The notes: generated by a model from the letters alone, not told the origin. 5,676 nucleotides of DNA from Spirochaetaceae bacterium (GCA_031284645.1 JAITXS010000010.1:1-5676); one strand, 5' to 3'. Positions 1-5,676 are shown, counted from the first letter of the stretch. Numbers and translations are program-made.

Positions 1-53
1 ATTTAAAGATAGGCACTGAACAAAAACTACTAAAAGCAGGAGGGTTAAAATGA
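1..53 (+). CDS. hicA: HicA-family toxin, C-terminal end only (partial)
   Basis: Only the last 16 codons are in the window; the gene begins upstream. The frame starting at base 3 is open and reads LKIGTEQKLLKAGGLK before a TGA at 51-53. This resembles the end of HicA toxins, where a short G-T-x-x-x-L-L-K-x-A-G-[IL] helix closes a small double-stranded-RNA-binding-like fold that cleaves mRNA. The TGA overlaps the ATG of the next gene (ATGA at 50-53), and that gene is a clear HicB-type antitoxin, so order and coupling match a hicAB operon. The catalytic histidine of HicA lies outside the window and cannot be checked. The identity rests on a short tail plus context. Confidence 0.7.
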   Translation, partial: LKIGTEQKLLKAGGLK

Positions 54-466
54 TTGCATATCCAGCAAAATTCGAAGAGGCATCCGAAGGTGGCTATGTG
101 GTGGAATTTATTGACATTCCTTCATGTATAACAGAAGGCGACACTTTAGAAGAAGCAAAAATAAATGCAAAAGATGCTCTTTCTGGCGTGCTTTCCTGTT
201 TGGATTCACGGAAAATAAATATTCCAGAACCGTCAAATGTGAATGGTGAAAATATATATTATATTGAGCCTGAATTAAAAATTGCTTTTGCAATAAGGTT
301 GAAAAGAGAACGCCAAAAACATGGGCTTACACAAAAAGAGGTTGCAGAACGTATGCGTGTAAATTGGGCGTATTATCAAAGAATAGAAAATCCAAGAAAA
401 TCAAATCCAACATTAGGCACAATTGAAAAATTACAAGATGTATTTTCATGTAATTTCTTTTTATAA
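50..466 (+). CDS. hicB: HicB-family antitoxin with C-terminal XRE helix-turn-helix
   Basis: This 138-residue protein is the antitoxin half of a type II toxin-antitoxin pair; such proteins bind HicA and repress their own operon. Residues 1-60 form the HicB partial RNase-H-like fold, with the family pattern YPAKFEEASEGGYVVEF, then IPSCITEGDTLEEA and a helix (NAKDAL). Residues about 78-135 form an XRE/Cro-type helix-turn-helix: LKRERQKHGLTQKEVAERM is helices 1-2, followed by a recognition region around WAYYQRIENP and a final helix from TLGTIEKLQDVF. AGGAGGG at 38-44 is a strong ribosome site 5 bases before the ATG and lies inside the end of hicA. The 4-bp overlap implies translational coupling. 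The operator would lie upstream of hicA, outside the window. Confidence 0.92.
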   Translation: MIAYPAKFEEASEGGYVVEFIDIPSCITEGDTLEEAKINAKDALSGVLSCLDSRKINIPEPSNVNGENIYYIEPELKIAFAIRLKRERQKHGLTQKEVAERMRVNWAYYQRIENPRKSNPTLGTIEKLQDVFSCNFFL

Positions 467-514
467 GAATATTTCATAACATAATCAGAAGATGAACAAC
501 ACAGAGGCTAAATT

Positions 515-766
515 ATGAAAAAGATAAGTGTCGTTTTTAAATTGGCAGGGAGGGTGTTTTTGTCATTTTTAGTTTTTGAGATCAATGCTTATTGAATATA
601 TATTTCAGGATATGATTTCGATGTCAAAACATAATGGTGAAGTTCTTGCTGTAATGGTCATATTAGCTAGGTAAAATTTCCAACGATCCTTACCGAGAAA
701 CTTATAGACCAATGTATGGACTATAATAGCAATCAACTGTATGATTATTCATGGATAAAATTTTAA
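515..766 (+). pseudogene. Probable remnant of a decayed gene (short coding-like pieces in different frames)
   Basis: No intact gene fits between hicB and the LRR gene, but three pieces look coding. At 515-595 a 26-codon ORF begins MKKISVVFKLAG, like a secretory signal peptide, with AGAGG at 503-507 spaced 7 bases from its ATG. At 612-674 a 20-codon ORF contains KHNGEVLAVMVILAR. At 671-766 a third frame reads VKFPTILTEKLIDQ and ends DYSWIKF then TAA. That TAA (764-766) shares its last base with an ATG at 766. The simplest reading is one short secreted-protein gene broken by frameshifts and stops, its end still coupled to the LRR gene. Alternatively the first ORF is a genuine small membrane peptide. 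The original product is not recognised. Confidence 0.35.
722..727 (+). promoter_or_regulatory. Candidate -10 element for the LRR gene
   Basis: TATAAT at 722-727 is a perfect -10 hexamer, which would put transcription start near 734, shortly before the LRR gene. No good -35 lies 16-18 bases upstream (the bases there are around AACTTAT), and the region is AT-rich, so this may be chance. It would allow the LRR gene to be transcribed separately from hicAB. Confidence 0.3.
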
Positions 767-2325
767 TGAAACGCAAAAAATTGATTGTAGCAGTCATATT
801 GTCAATAATAACATTTGCGTTGTGTAGTAATCAGCAAAATTATGACGATGAAAATGACTTCATTGTGGCTATACATGGCAAAACGGCAGAGATTATAGGA
901 TATAAGGGAACAAGCACAAAAGTCAATATTCCTCCCCGGATAGGGAAAATTCCTGTTACCGTGATAGGGCAAGAAGCATTTGATTCTTCTTCTCTTGGAA
1001 ATGAAAAATTATTTACAAGCGTTAAAATCCCTAAAGGGGTTGCAGTCATCGGCGAAAAGGCTTTTCGTTGGAATAATCTCACCGAAATAATTATACCGAA
1101 TACTGTTGTCTCTATTGGCGATGATGCATTTGCCTTCAATAAGCTCACCAGTGTAAATATTCCCAATAGCGTGAAGCATATCGGGATCAGGGCGTTTTGG
1201 AGCAACCTGATAAACCGTGTTATCATTCCCGGTACCGTTACCGAAATTGGAGAGTCGGTGTTTAAGGATAACGAATTAACCAGCATAACGATACCAGAAA
1301 GCGTTGTAACCATTGGGGATCGCGCATTCGAAAACAACAGATTTACCGAACTAATAATTCCCAAGAACGTTACTTCAATAGACCGTAACGCATTCAGTTA
1401 TTCCAGACACGCAAATGGAATATATGATAATCGTAACAATATTACAAAGGTAACAATTGGCGATAATGTCGAAGTAGGCATAGGTGCAATTAGAAGATTT
1501 GCTTATTTCTATGAGTGGGCGGTCAGTAAAAAGGGAGGGACATATATTTATAGTGATCACTATTGGAGACCGGAAGACAAAAGCATTCCTGTTTATAGTT
1601 TTGAGCCGGATGACGGCTGGAAGTCCCCTGATATTAAATTTTTGTTGGATATGCCTGATTTGGAAAATGTTAGATTGCATAACAACGATTTGCTAACAGA
1701 TATTATGCCGTTGTCAGAATTAACAAAAATAAAATCTCTGACAATATATAAATGTCCGAATGTAAAAAATATAAATCCTCTTTCTTCTCTGGTTAATCTA
1801 GAAGCACTTTATCTTACGCACAATAATAATTACGATTATAGAGATATTGCTTCTTTACAGAAGCTGAAAAGTTTAATTATAGTCGGCGATCATTTAGGTG
1901 AAATAGATCTAAGTTCTATAGGACAGTTACATTATGTAAAGTTTTTAACGCTTACAAACGGATTTGCCGTTACAAAAATTAAAAATATCAATGAATTACA
2001 AAATTTGAAAAATCTTGAAACACTGCATATATCTGGCGTAGATAATTTGGATCTTTCATGGGTATCTAATATGTATAATCTGACCAAATTAGACTTGGAT
2101 TCTTGTACGGTTAATGATCTAAGCCCGTTGGTAAATCTGCCTAATTTAGCTGAAGTTGATTTAATTTTTAGCAGTATAAAAGACATTACATGCCTTTCGA
2201 GCAGTAATTCTATTAAACATGTAAGGGTTTTTGAACATGATGTGGAAGCGGGCATTGACAGTAATATTCGCTCCCGGTTTCACAAGAAAGGCATTGATCT
2301 TGATACTTCTTATGATGATAGATAA
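766..2325 (+). CDS. Secreted leucine-rich repeat protein, BspA-type plus internalin-like repeats
   Basis: I start this protein at ATG 766 (519 residues). An in-frame ATG at 751 adds MDKIL, but 766 overlaps the TAA of the preceding frame (TAATG) and begins a cleaner signal peptide (MKRKKLIVAVILSIITFALC). Numbering from 751, residue 25 is a Cys, but the preceding F-A-L is a poor lipobox, so lipidation is uncertain. Residues 36-215 hold about seven BspA/TpLRR repeats of about 22 residues, pattern LTxxxIPxxVxxIGxxAFxxN, e.g. LTEIIIPNTVVSIGDDAFAF. A capping segment and linker with KGGTYIYSDHYWRP follow (230-290). Residues 300-495 are a second, internalin-like set: LENVRLHNN, PLSELTKIKSLTI, PLSSLVNLEALYL, NLTKLDLDSC, DLSPLVNLPNLAEVDL. 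No transmembrane anchor or sorting motif is seen at the C terminus. BspA-type proteins are surface or periplasmic adhesion modules in oral and gut spirochaetes and Bacteroidota; the ligand here is unknown. The gene is AT-rich compared with uppS and cdsA. Confidence 0.85.
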   Translation: MKRKKLIVAVILSIITFALCSNQQNYDDENDFIVAIHGKTAEIIGYKGTSTKVNIPPRIGKIPVTVIGQEAFDSSSLGNEKLFTSVKIPKGVAVIGEKAFRWNNLTEIIIPNTVVSIGDDAFAFNKLTSVNIPNSVKHIGIRAFWSNLINRVIIPGTVTEIGESVFKDNELTSITIPESVVTIGDRAFENNRFTELIIPKNVTSIDRNAFSYSRHANGIYDNRNNITKVTIGDNVEVGIGAIRRFAYFYEWAVSKKGGTYIYSDHYWRPEDKSIPVYSFEPDDGWKSPDIKFLLDMPDLENVRLHNNDLLTDIMPLSELTKIKSLTIYKCPNVKNINPLSSLVNLEALYLTHNNNYDYRDIASLQKLKSLIIVGDHLGEIDLSSIGQLHYVKFLTLTNGFAVTKIKNINELQNLKNLETLHISGVDNLDLSWVSNMYNLTKLDLDSCTVNDLSPLVNLPNLAEVDLIFSSIKDITCLSSSNSIKHVRVFEHDVEAGIDSNIRSRFHKKGIDLDTSYDDR

Positions 2326-2366
2326 ATGAAATGGTAAAAATATTGTACGGACAAACAGCACATAAC

Positions 2367-2429
2367 GAGACTGTATACGCTTCGGGGCTAAAGCCCCTCG
2401 GAGTTCCGTTCCGCATTGTCTCTTTTTTT
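2367..2429 (+). terminator. Probable intrinsic terminator after the LRR gene
   Basis: A GC-rich hairpin, GGGGCT (2384-2389) pairing with AGCCCC (2392-2397), sits inside an outer stem of GAGAC (2367-2371) with GTCTC (2418-2422). The outer stem is followed at once by seven Ts (2423-2429). It starts 42 bp after the LRR stop and points the right way to end that transcript. The inner loop would be only two bases if fully paired, so TAAA with a 5-bp stem is more realistic. The pairing between outer and inner stems is imperfect. Confidence 0.55.
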
Positions 2430-2460
2430 CCTCCCTATGCCCATGATTTCAACAATTCCC

Positions 2461-2547
2461 CCATGCCTCAATGTAGAAAGACATACCCCTGCTATGAAAC
2501 CTGTAATTCTGCCTCACCTATGCCACTAATGTGGAAAGGCACACCCC
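2461..2547 (+). repeat. Two diverged direct repeats of about 29 bp in the intergenic region
   Basis: Copy 1 (2461-2489) contains ATGTAGAAAGACATACCCC and copy 2 (2518-2547) contains ATGTGGAAAGGCACACCCC, offset by about 57 bp. Differences are mainly transitions plus one indel near the 5' end. A third, inverted relative of the core (GGAAAGGCAC) lies at 2708-2717. Copy 2 also forms the outer left arm of the adjoining inverted-repeat element. Two or three copies without constant spacing do not make a CRISPR array. Confidence 0.6.
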
Positions 2548-2725
2548 ATTTGTAGACAACTTATTCCCCAAGCGCATAAAAATCCCAAAAATAAGTACAT
2601 GACTGAGCGGGCGAGACACAACCACTAGACGTAAAACAATCCGCGAGCGGACTTATTTTTGGGATTTTTATGCGCTTGCCCCCATTGTTACTACGAAATA
2701 AGCCCGCGTGCCTTTCCGCGATTAA
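2526..2725. repeat. Nested inverted-repeat element, about 200 bp, with perfect 28-bp inner arms
   Basis: The left inner arm (2569-2596) and right inner arm (2651-2678) are exact reverse complements over 28 bp; each contains GCGCATAAAAATCCC followed by AAAAATAAGT on its reading strand. The central spacer is 54 bp (2597-2650). Further out, GGAAAGGCAC at 2533-2542 is matched by its reverse complement at 2708-2717, and a TAAT follows outward on each side. Between outer and inner matches the arms differ in sequence but keep similar length. The arrangement suits a small non-autonomous mobile or palindromic element, or two head-to-head copies of one repeat unit. No transposase or convincing ORF is present, and no clear target-site duplication was seen. 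Transcribed, the inner arms would form a very stable hairpin. Confidence 0.75.
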
Positions 2726-2733
2726 TCCTACCC

Positions 2734-2762
2734 TTGACTTTTCCTCCGCATCACAATACATT
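2734..2762 (+). promoter_or_regulatory. Candidate promoter for the PPOX-like gene and perhaps uppS
   Basis: TTGACT at 2734-2739 matches five of six -35 consensus bases. A 17-bp spacer leads to TACATT at 2757-2762, a four-of-six -10. Start of transcription would be near 2769, leaving a leader of about 70 bases before the ATG at 2838. It lies just downstream of the inverted-repeat element. Only 10 bp separate the PPOX-like gene from uppS, so one transcript could cover both. Confidence 0.45.
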
Positions 2763-2837
2763 TATAGAGTATTTTAACGTTTTATCACGTTGATTCTAAC
2801 CTTGGTTGGAAGAAAAAAAAACGGCAAGGAGCTTGTT

Positions 2838-3224
2838 ATGCAAGAAGCGTGCGATTTTTTAAAAAAATGCAAGATCTATTATCTGGCAACGATGGATGGC
2901 GACCAGCCCCGGGTGCGACCTTTTGGAACGGCAAATATGTTTGAAGGCAAGCTCTACTTTCAAACAGGCAAGACTAAATTGGTTGCTGGACAAATTAGAA
3001 AAAATCCTAAAATCGAAATAACAGCGTTTGACGGAACCTCGTGGATTCGCATCGAAGCTATCGCTGTAGAAGACGACCGCCGCGAATGTCGCCAAGCCAT
3101 GCTCGACGCTTACCCTGCGCTCAAAGAAAACTTTTCAGCAGACGATGGCGACACGCAAGTTTACTACCTCAAAAAAGCTACCACCACGATGTCTAAATTT
3201 CTAAGTACTCCCAAAGCAACGTAA
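2838..3224 (+). CDS. Pyridoxamine 5'-phosphate oxidase-like FMN-binding split-barrel protein
   Basis: The protein is 128 residues from ATG 2838, chosen because AAGGAG at 2826-2831 sits 6 bases ahead of it. The frame is open back to a TTG at 2790, but that extension is lysine-rich and lacks a ribosome site. The fold is read from an N-terminal helix (residues 1-12), then strands KIYYLATMDGDQPRVRPFG (12-30) and GKLYFQTGKTKLVAGQIRKN (37-56), NPKIEITAF (56-64) and a strand near WIRIEAIAVED (69-79). That pattern is typical of small single-domain PPOX-like proteins that bind FMN or a related flavin as dimers. The substrate is unknown, and this need not be the vitamin B6 enzyme PdxH, which is longer. 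It ends 10 bp before uppS, so the two are probably co-transcribed, although no functional link is evident. Confidence 0.85.
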   Translation: MQEACDFLKKCKIYYLATMDGDQPRVRPFGTANMFEGKLYFQTGKTKLVAGQIRKNPKIEITAFDGTSWIRIEAIAVEDDRRECRQAMLDAYPALKENFSADDGDTQVYYLKKATTTMSKFLSTPKAT

Positions 3225-3234
3225 ACAGCCCCGC

Positions 3235-4002
3235 ATGAATACTAAAGCCTCCACGGCGAAGCTGCCTGTTCATGTGGGCATCATCATGGACGGGAATGGG
3301 CGTTGGGCGCAGGAGCGGGGAATGGCGCGGTCGCAGGGTCACCTTGAAGGGCTCAAAACTGCGCGGCGCATTGTTGCCGCAGCAAGCAAAGCGGGGATAC
3401 GCTATCTCTCATTGTTTGTCTTTTCGACAGAAAATTGGAAGCGGGCAAAAGATGAGGTTGACTTTATTATGGGACTGGTCAAACAGCACCTGATGCGTGA
3501 GCTTGATTTTTACCGGCAAAACCGAATTAGAATTAGACATACCGGTGATATTTCGGGACTTTCTGCTGAAATTGCCCGCGAATTGCAACAGGCTCAACGC
3601 GACACCAAGGATTTTGACGGCATGCAGGTGGTTTTGGCCCTGAATTACGGCGGCAGAGACGAAATCGTCCGCGCGGTTCGACGGCTGCTTGACGACCATT
3701 TCCATGAGGCGCCGCCGGACAAAACGCAAGCGGCGTCAGGCAATCAATGCTCAATGCCATGTTCAATAACAGAAGATGTGATAGCGCGGCATCTTGATAA
3801 TCCCGACATCCCCTACCCTGATTTGATTATCAGGACAGCTGGCGAGTATCGAACGAGCAATTTTTTGCCATGGCAGGCAGCCTACGCGGAATATTTTATC
3901 TCGCCGGCGCTCTGGCCTGATTGGAACGAAACATTTTTACACGAGGCCTTGGACGCTTACGCGGGGAGAGAACGCCGTTTTGGCGCCGTGCACGCCCCAT
4001 AG
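3235..4002 (+). CDS. uppS: Isoprenyl transferase (di-trans,poly-cis-undecaprenyl diphosphate synthase)
   Basis: This cytosolic, membrane-associated enzyme condenses isopentenyl diphosphate units onto farnesyl diphosphate to give undecaprenyl diphosphate, the lipid carrier for peptidoglycan and surface glycans. The 255-residue length is normal. Cis-prenyltransferase motifs are present in order: HVGIIMDGNGRWA (13-25, with the Mg-binding Asp19), YLSLFVFSTENWKR (57-70), LALNYGGRDEIVRA (134-147) and PDLIIRTAGEYRTSNFLPWQ (195-214), followed by AYAEYFISPALWPD (216-229) and C-terminal RRFG (247-250). Common sequences read GExRLSNFLLWQ where this has EYRTSNFLPWQ. A polar stretch near 155-178 is longer and less conserved than the rest. 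No good ribosome site precedes the ATG, so expression may depend on coupling to the PPOX-like gene. The usual upstream neighbour frr is not present. Confidence 0.96.
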   Translation: MNTKASTAKLPVHVGIIMDGNGRWAQERGMARSQGHLEGLKTARRIVAAASKAGIRYLSLFVFSTENWKRAKDEVDFIMGLVKQHLMRELDFYRQNRIRIRHTGDISGLSAEIARELQQAQRDTKDFDGMQVVLALNYGGRDEIVRAVRRLLDDHFHEAPPDKTQAASGNQCSMPCSITEDVIARHLDNPDIPYPDLIIRTAGEYRTSNFLPWQAAYAEYFISPALWPDWNETFLHEALDAYAGRERRFGAVHAP

Positions 4003-4013
4003 CGCTAGACACT

Positions 4014-4042
4014 TAGACACGACGATAAAAATGTGATACAAT
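4014..4042 (+). promoter_or_regulatory. Candidate promoter for cdsA
   Basis: TAGACA at 4014-4019 (five of six to the -35 consensus), a 17-bp spacer and TACAAT at 4037-4042 (five of six to the -10), with TGTGA just before the -10. Transcription would begin about 15 bases before the cdsA ATG. TAGACAC also occurs at 4006-4012, a tandem copy 8 bp upstream, which could be a shifted -35 or chance. It lies in the 62-bp uppS-cdsA gap. Confidence 0.5.
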
Positions 4043-4064
4043 TTGATAGAAATGGAATTGTTGC

Positions 4065-4925
4065 ATGAATAAACGAACTCTTATAGAGCGGCTTTTAATA
4101 TTTTTTATTGGACTCCCGCTTAGTCTTGCGCTTGTCGCCTTTCTGCCGCAGAAAAACCATCTTGCGGTAAATATTCTGATAACCATTTTTTGCGCCCTAG
4201 GCGCGGTGGAACTTTCAGGCATGCTTAAAAAAAAGGGGCTTGGCCTTCGCCGCGTGGAAGCGGCAATTTTAGGCGCGGCAACACCGCTTGCCATGACGCT
4301 TTTAGTTAGCTTCCATGTTGATTCGATGATTATCCCGATATTGCTTATGGGCAGCGCATCTTGGCTTCTGGTGTCGCGCATTTTTTTAAGCGAAAAAAAG
4401 TTGGACGATGCGATTGTCGGCATATCGGCAGGTTTTACCGTTATTCTCTATCCATCGTTATTTTTTAGCTGGATAATTTTGATGAACCGCCTGCCCGATT
4501 CTGATTATTTAATCATTGCGTTTCTCTGCATTGTCATGGTCAATGATTCGTTAGCATGGGCATTTGGCATTATATTCGGAAAAAACAATCGCGGCATTAT
4601 CGCGGTAAGCCCCAACAAAAGCATCGTCGGTTTTATCGCGGGGCTTGTGTCGTCGGCTCTCGTCGGCATAGGGCTTGCCCTGCTTCTGCCTAACGCATTT
4701 ACCAGCGCCCGTTTTCCGCCTATCGTTTCGGGCCTTGTTTTAGGCTTTTTAACCGGCATTGCCGCTGTTTTAGGCGATTTGGCCGAATCCGCGATAAAAC
4801 GCAGCGCCGGCGTCAAAGATTCCGGCTTTGTCATCCCCGGTCGCGGCGGCGTCCTCGACTCAATCGACTCGCTCTCCCTTGCCGCTCCTGTGTACTACAT
4901 TGTCTACCGTTTATTGTTTGTCTGA
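4065..4925 (+). CDS. cdsA: Phosphatidate cytidylyltransferase (CDP-diacylglycerol synthase)
   Basis: This integral inner-membrane enzyme makes CDP-diacylglycerol from CTP and phosphatidic acid, the precursor of bacterial phospholipids. The protein has 286 residues with about eight hydrophobic segments, the first at 8-26. The catalytic C-terminal region is clear: VMVNDSLAWAFGIIFGK (157-173, with the acidic Asp161), SPNKSIVGFIAG (182-193, for the usual SPKKTxEG), then GDLAESAIKRSAGVKDSG (237-254) and PGRGGVLDSIDS (258-269). Compared with the classical CdsA signature, which I recall as ending P-x-H-G-G-x-x-D-R-x-D, this has Arg for His and Ser for Arg. I remember the same variant from spirochaetes, so it need not mean loss of function. 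GGAA at 4054-4057 is a weak ribosome site 7 bases before the ATG. A radical SAM gene follows directly, in place of the expected dxr. Confidence 0.94.
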   Translation: MNKRTLIERLLIFFIGLPLSLALVAFLPQKNHLAVNILITIFCALGAVELSGMLKKKGLGLRRVEAAILGAATPLAMTLLVSFHVDSMIIPILLMGSASWLLVSRIFLSEKKLDDAIVGISAGFTVILYPSLFFSWIILMNRLPDSDYLIIAFLCIVMVNDSLAWAFGIIFGKNNRGIIAVSPNKSIVGFIAGLVSSALVGIGLALLLPNAFTSARFPPIVSGLVLGFLTGIAAVLGDLAESAIKRSAGVKDSGFVIPGRGGVLDSIDSLSLAAPVYYIVYRLLFV

Positions 4926-4941
4926 GCAGGGCAGCGCCGAG

Positions 4942-5676
4942 GTGCGCGATTCGCAAGACCAGGGGGCAAGCCGTTCTCTCACAGCGCCGCCCTTTGATCT
5001 TACGCGATATTTGAGCGAAAGCATCGAACAAATTGTAAAAAACGCTCTTGCATCCACGCTTCGCACTCCCGCGCAAAGCGCGTTTCTTTTGCGCTACGCA
5101 AAAACCCTTGCCGTTGGCAATGCGCGCCGGGACGAGCTTGAAGCTGCCGGTGAACACATTCCGCTTTTTTTGATTGCCACCATTACCGATGCATGCAATT
5201 TGCATTGCGCGGGTTGTTTTCATCATGCCTTGTCAACGGGCATGGCGCAAAATTAAACACGCGACGAGAGCGCAGGATCAATTTTGAGCGCGACAGAGTG
5301 GGCGCGCGTTTTTTCCGAGGCCGAACAAATCGGCATCGCGCTTATGCTGCTTTCGGGCGGCGAACCCCTTGTCCGACGCGATGTTCTCGAAGAAGCTGCC
5401 CGTCACCCTGCAATTTTATTTCCGGTGTTCAGCAACGGCACGATGATCGATGCCGGGTATCTGCGTTTGTTTGACAAAAACCGCAATCTTCTTCCCGTTA
5501 TCAGCATCGAAGGCGATGCGGTCCAAACCGACAGACGCCGGGGTCAGGGCATCTACGCGCAAACAATGCAAGCGCTTGCCGAATGTAAACGCCGAGGCAT
5601 ACTTTGCGGCGCCTCAATTACCGTGACACAAGAAAATTTCGACACGGTGACAGCAAACGACTATATGGACGATCTG
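4942..5676 (+). pseudogene. Radical SAM protein gene with an in-frame stop, running off the window end
   Basis: The reading frame encodes a radical SAM protein, whose 4Fe-4S cluster cleaves S-adenosylmethionine to start radical chemistry. Numbered from GTG 4942, an N-terminal helical part (about 18-75) leads into HIPLFLIATITDACNLHCAG, with cluster cysteines C85, C89 and C92 (CxxxCxxC). A TAA follows at 5254-5256. Past it the same frame stays open to 5676 and is plainly the rest of the domain: LSATEWARVFSEAEQIGIAL, SGGEPLVRRDVLEE (GGEP at 5356-5367), FPVFSNGTMID, LLPVISIEGDAVQTDRRRGQ and CGASITVTQENFDTVT. The C92-to-GGEP spacing looks normal, so a single substitution to TAA is likelier than a frameshift. 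GTG 4942 is favoured, with AGCAGGG upstream; TTG 4918, overlapping the cdsA stop by 8 bp, is possible. Split into two peptides, the first has the cysteines and the second lacks them. The substrate is unknown. Confidence 0.8.

Noticed and set aside
455..469. Possible terminator at the end of hicB
   Set aside because: The stem TTCTT/AAGAA is only 5 bp, almost all A-T, overlaps the stop codon and has no following T-run.
840..1364. Long - strand ORF of 174 codons opposite the LRR gene
   Set aside because: It is an antisense shadow of the regular BspA repeats, which produce periodic open codons on the other strand.
2331..2555. 74-codon + strand ORF after the LRR gene
   Set aside because: It runs through the terminator hairpin and both direct repeats, has no ribosome site, and its composition does not look like a protein.
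2569..2678. Inverted repeat as an intrinsic terminator
   Set aside because: The arms are A/T-rich with T-runs inside the stem rather than after it, and the loop is 54 bases. The structure at 2367-2429 is a better terminator.
2461..2717. CRISPR-like array
   Set aside because: There are only two diverged direct copies and one inverted copy, spacing is irregular and no cas gene is present.
2561..2761. 66-codon - strand ORF across the inverted repeat
   Set aside because: Most of it is the palindromic element itself; no recognisable domain or ribosome site supports it.
4828..4941. ATG at 4828 as the start of the radical SAM protein
   Set aside because: It would overlap cdsA by 98 bp, and the extra residues are a serine/threonine-rich out-of-frame reading of the CdsA signature. 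GTG 4942 or TTG 4918 fit better.
5254..5256. Recoding of the stop as selenocysteine or pyrrolysine
   Set aside because: Those use TGA and TAG; this codon is TAA.

Overview
The window reads as part of a chromosome from a spirochaete, most likely a host-associated Treponema-like bacterium. This is an inference from three things: a BspA-type (TpLRR) leucine-rich repeat surface protein, a uppS-cdsA lipid gene pair, and a CdsA signature ending PGRGGVLDSIDS, which I associate with spirochaetes from memory. No database was searched. All genes I accept lie on the + strand.

The left part (1 to about 2330) is AT-rich and accessory in character. It opens with the last 16 codons of a HicA-type toxin, overlapping by 4 bp (ATGA) a complete HicB-type antitoxin with a C-terminal XRE helix-turn-helix. 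Next comes a roughly 300-bp stretch with only short coding-like scraps in different frames, read as a decayed gene. Its last piece ends in TAATG, which joins it to a secreted leucine-rich repeat protein built from two different repeat classes.

The middle (2326 to 2837) is a 512-bp non-coding region rich in structure. It holds a probable intrinsic terminator for the LRR gene, two diverged direct repeats, a roughly 200-bp inverted-repeat element with perfect 28-bp inner arms, and a plausible sigma-70-type promoter.

The right part (2838 to the end) has higher GC and a housekeeping character. It holds a small flavin split-barrel (PPOX-like) protein, undecaprenyl diphosphate synthase (uppS), phosphatidate cytidylyltransferase (cdsA) with its own likely promoter, and a radical SAM gene. 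UppS makes the C55 lipid carrier for cell-wall assembly, and CdsA makes CDP-diacylglycerol for phospholipids. The usual neighbours frr/tsf upstream and dxr/rseP downstream are absent.

The radical SAM gene carries an in-frame TAA just after its CxxxCxxC cluster motif, while the same frame stays open and family-like to the window end. It is either a recent pseudogene, a sequencing error, or, least likely, a readthrough case. I did not find a convincing new multi-gene system. The points most worth following are the interrupted radical SAM gene, the nested inverted-repeat element and the two-class LRR protein.
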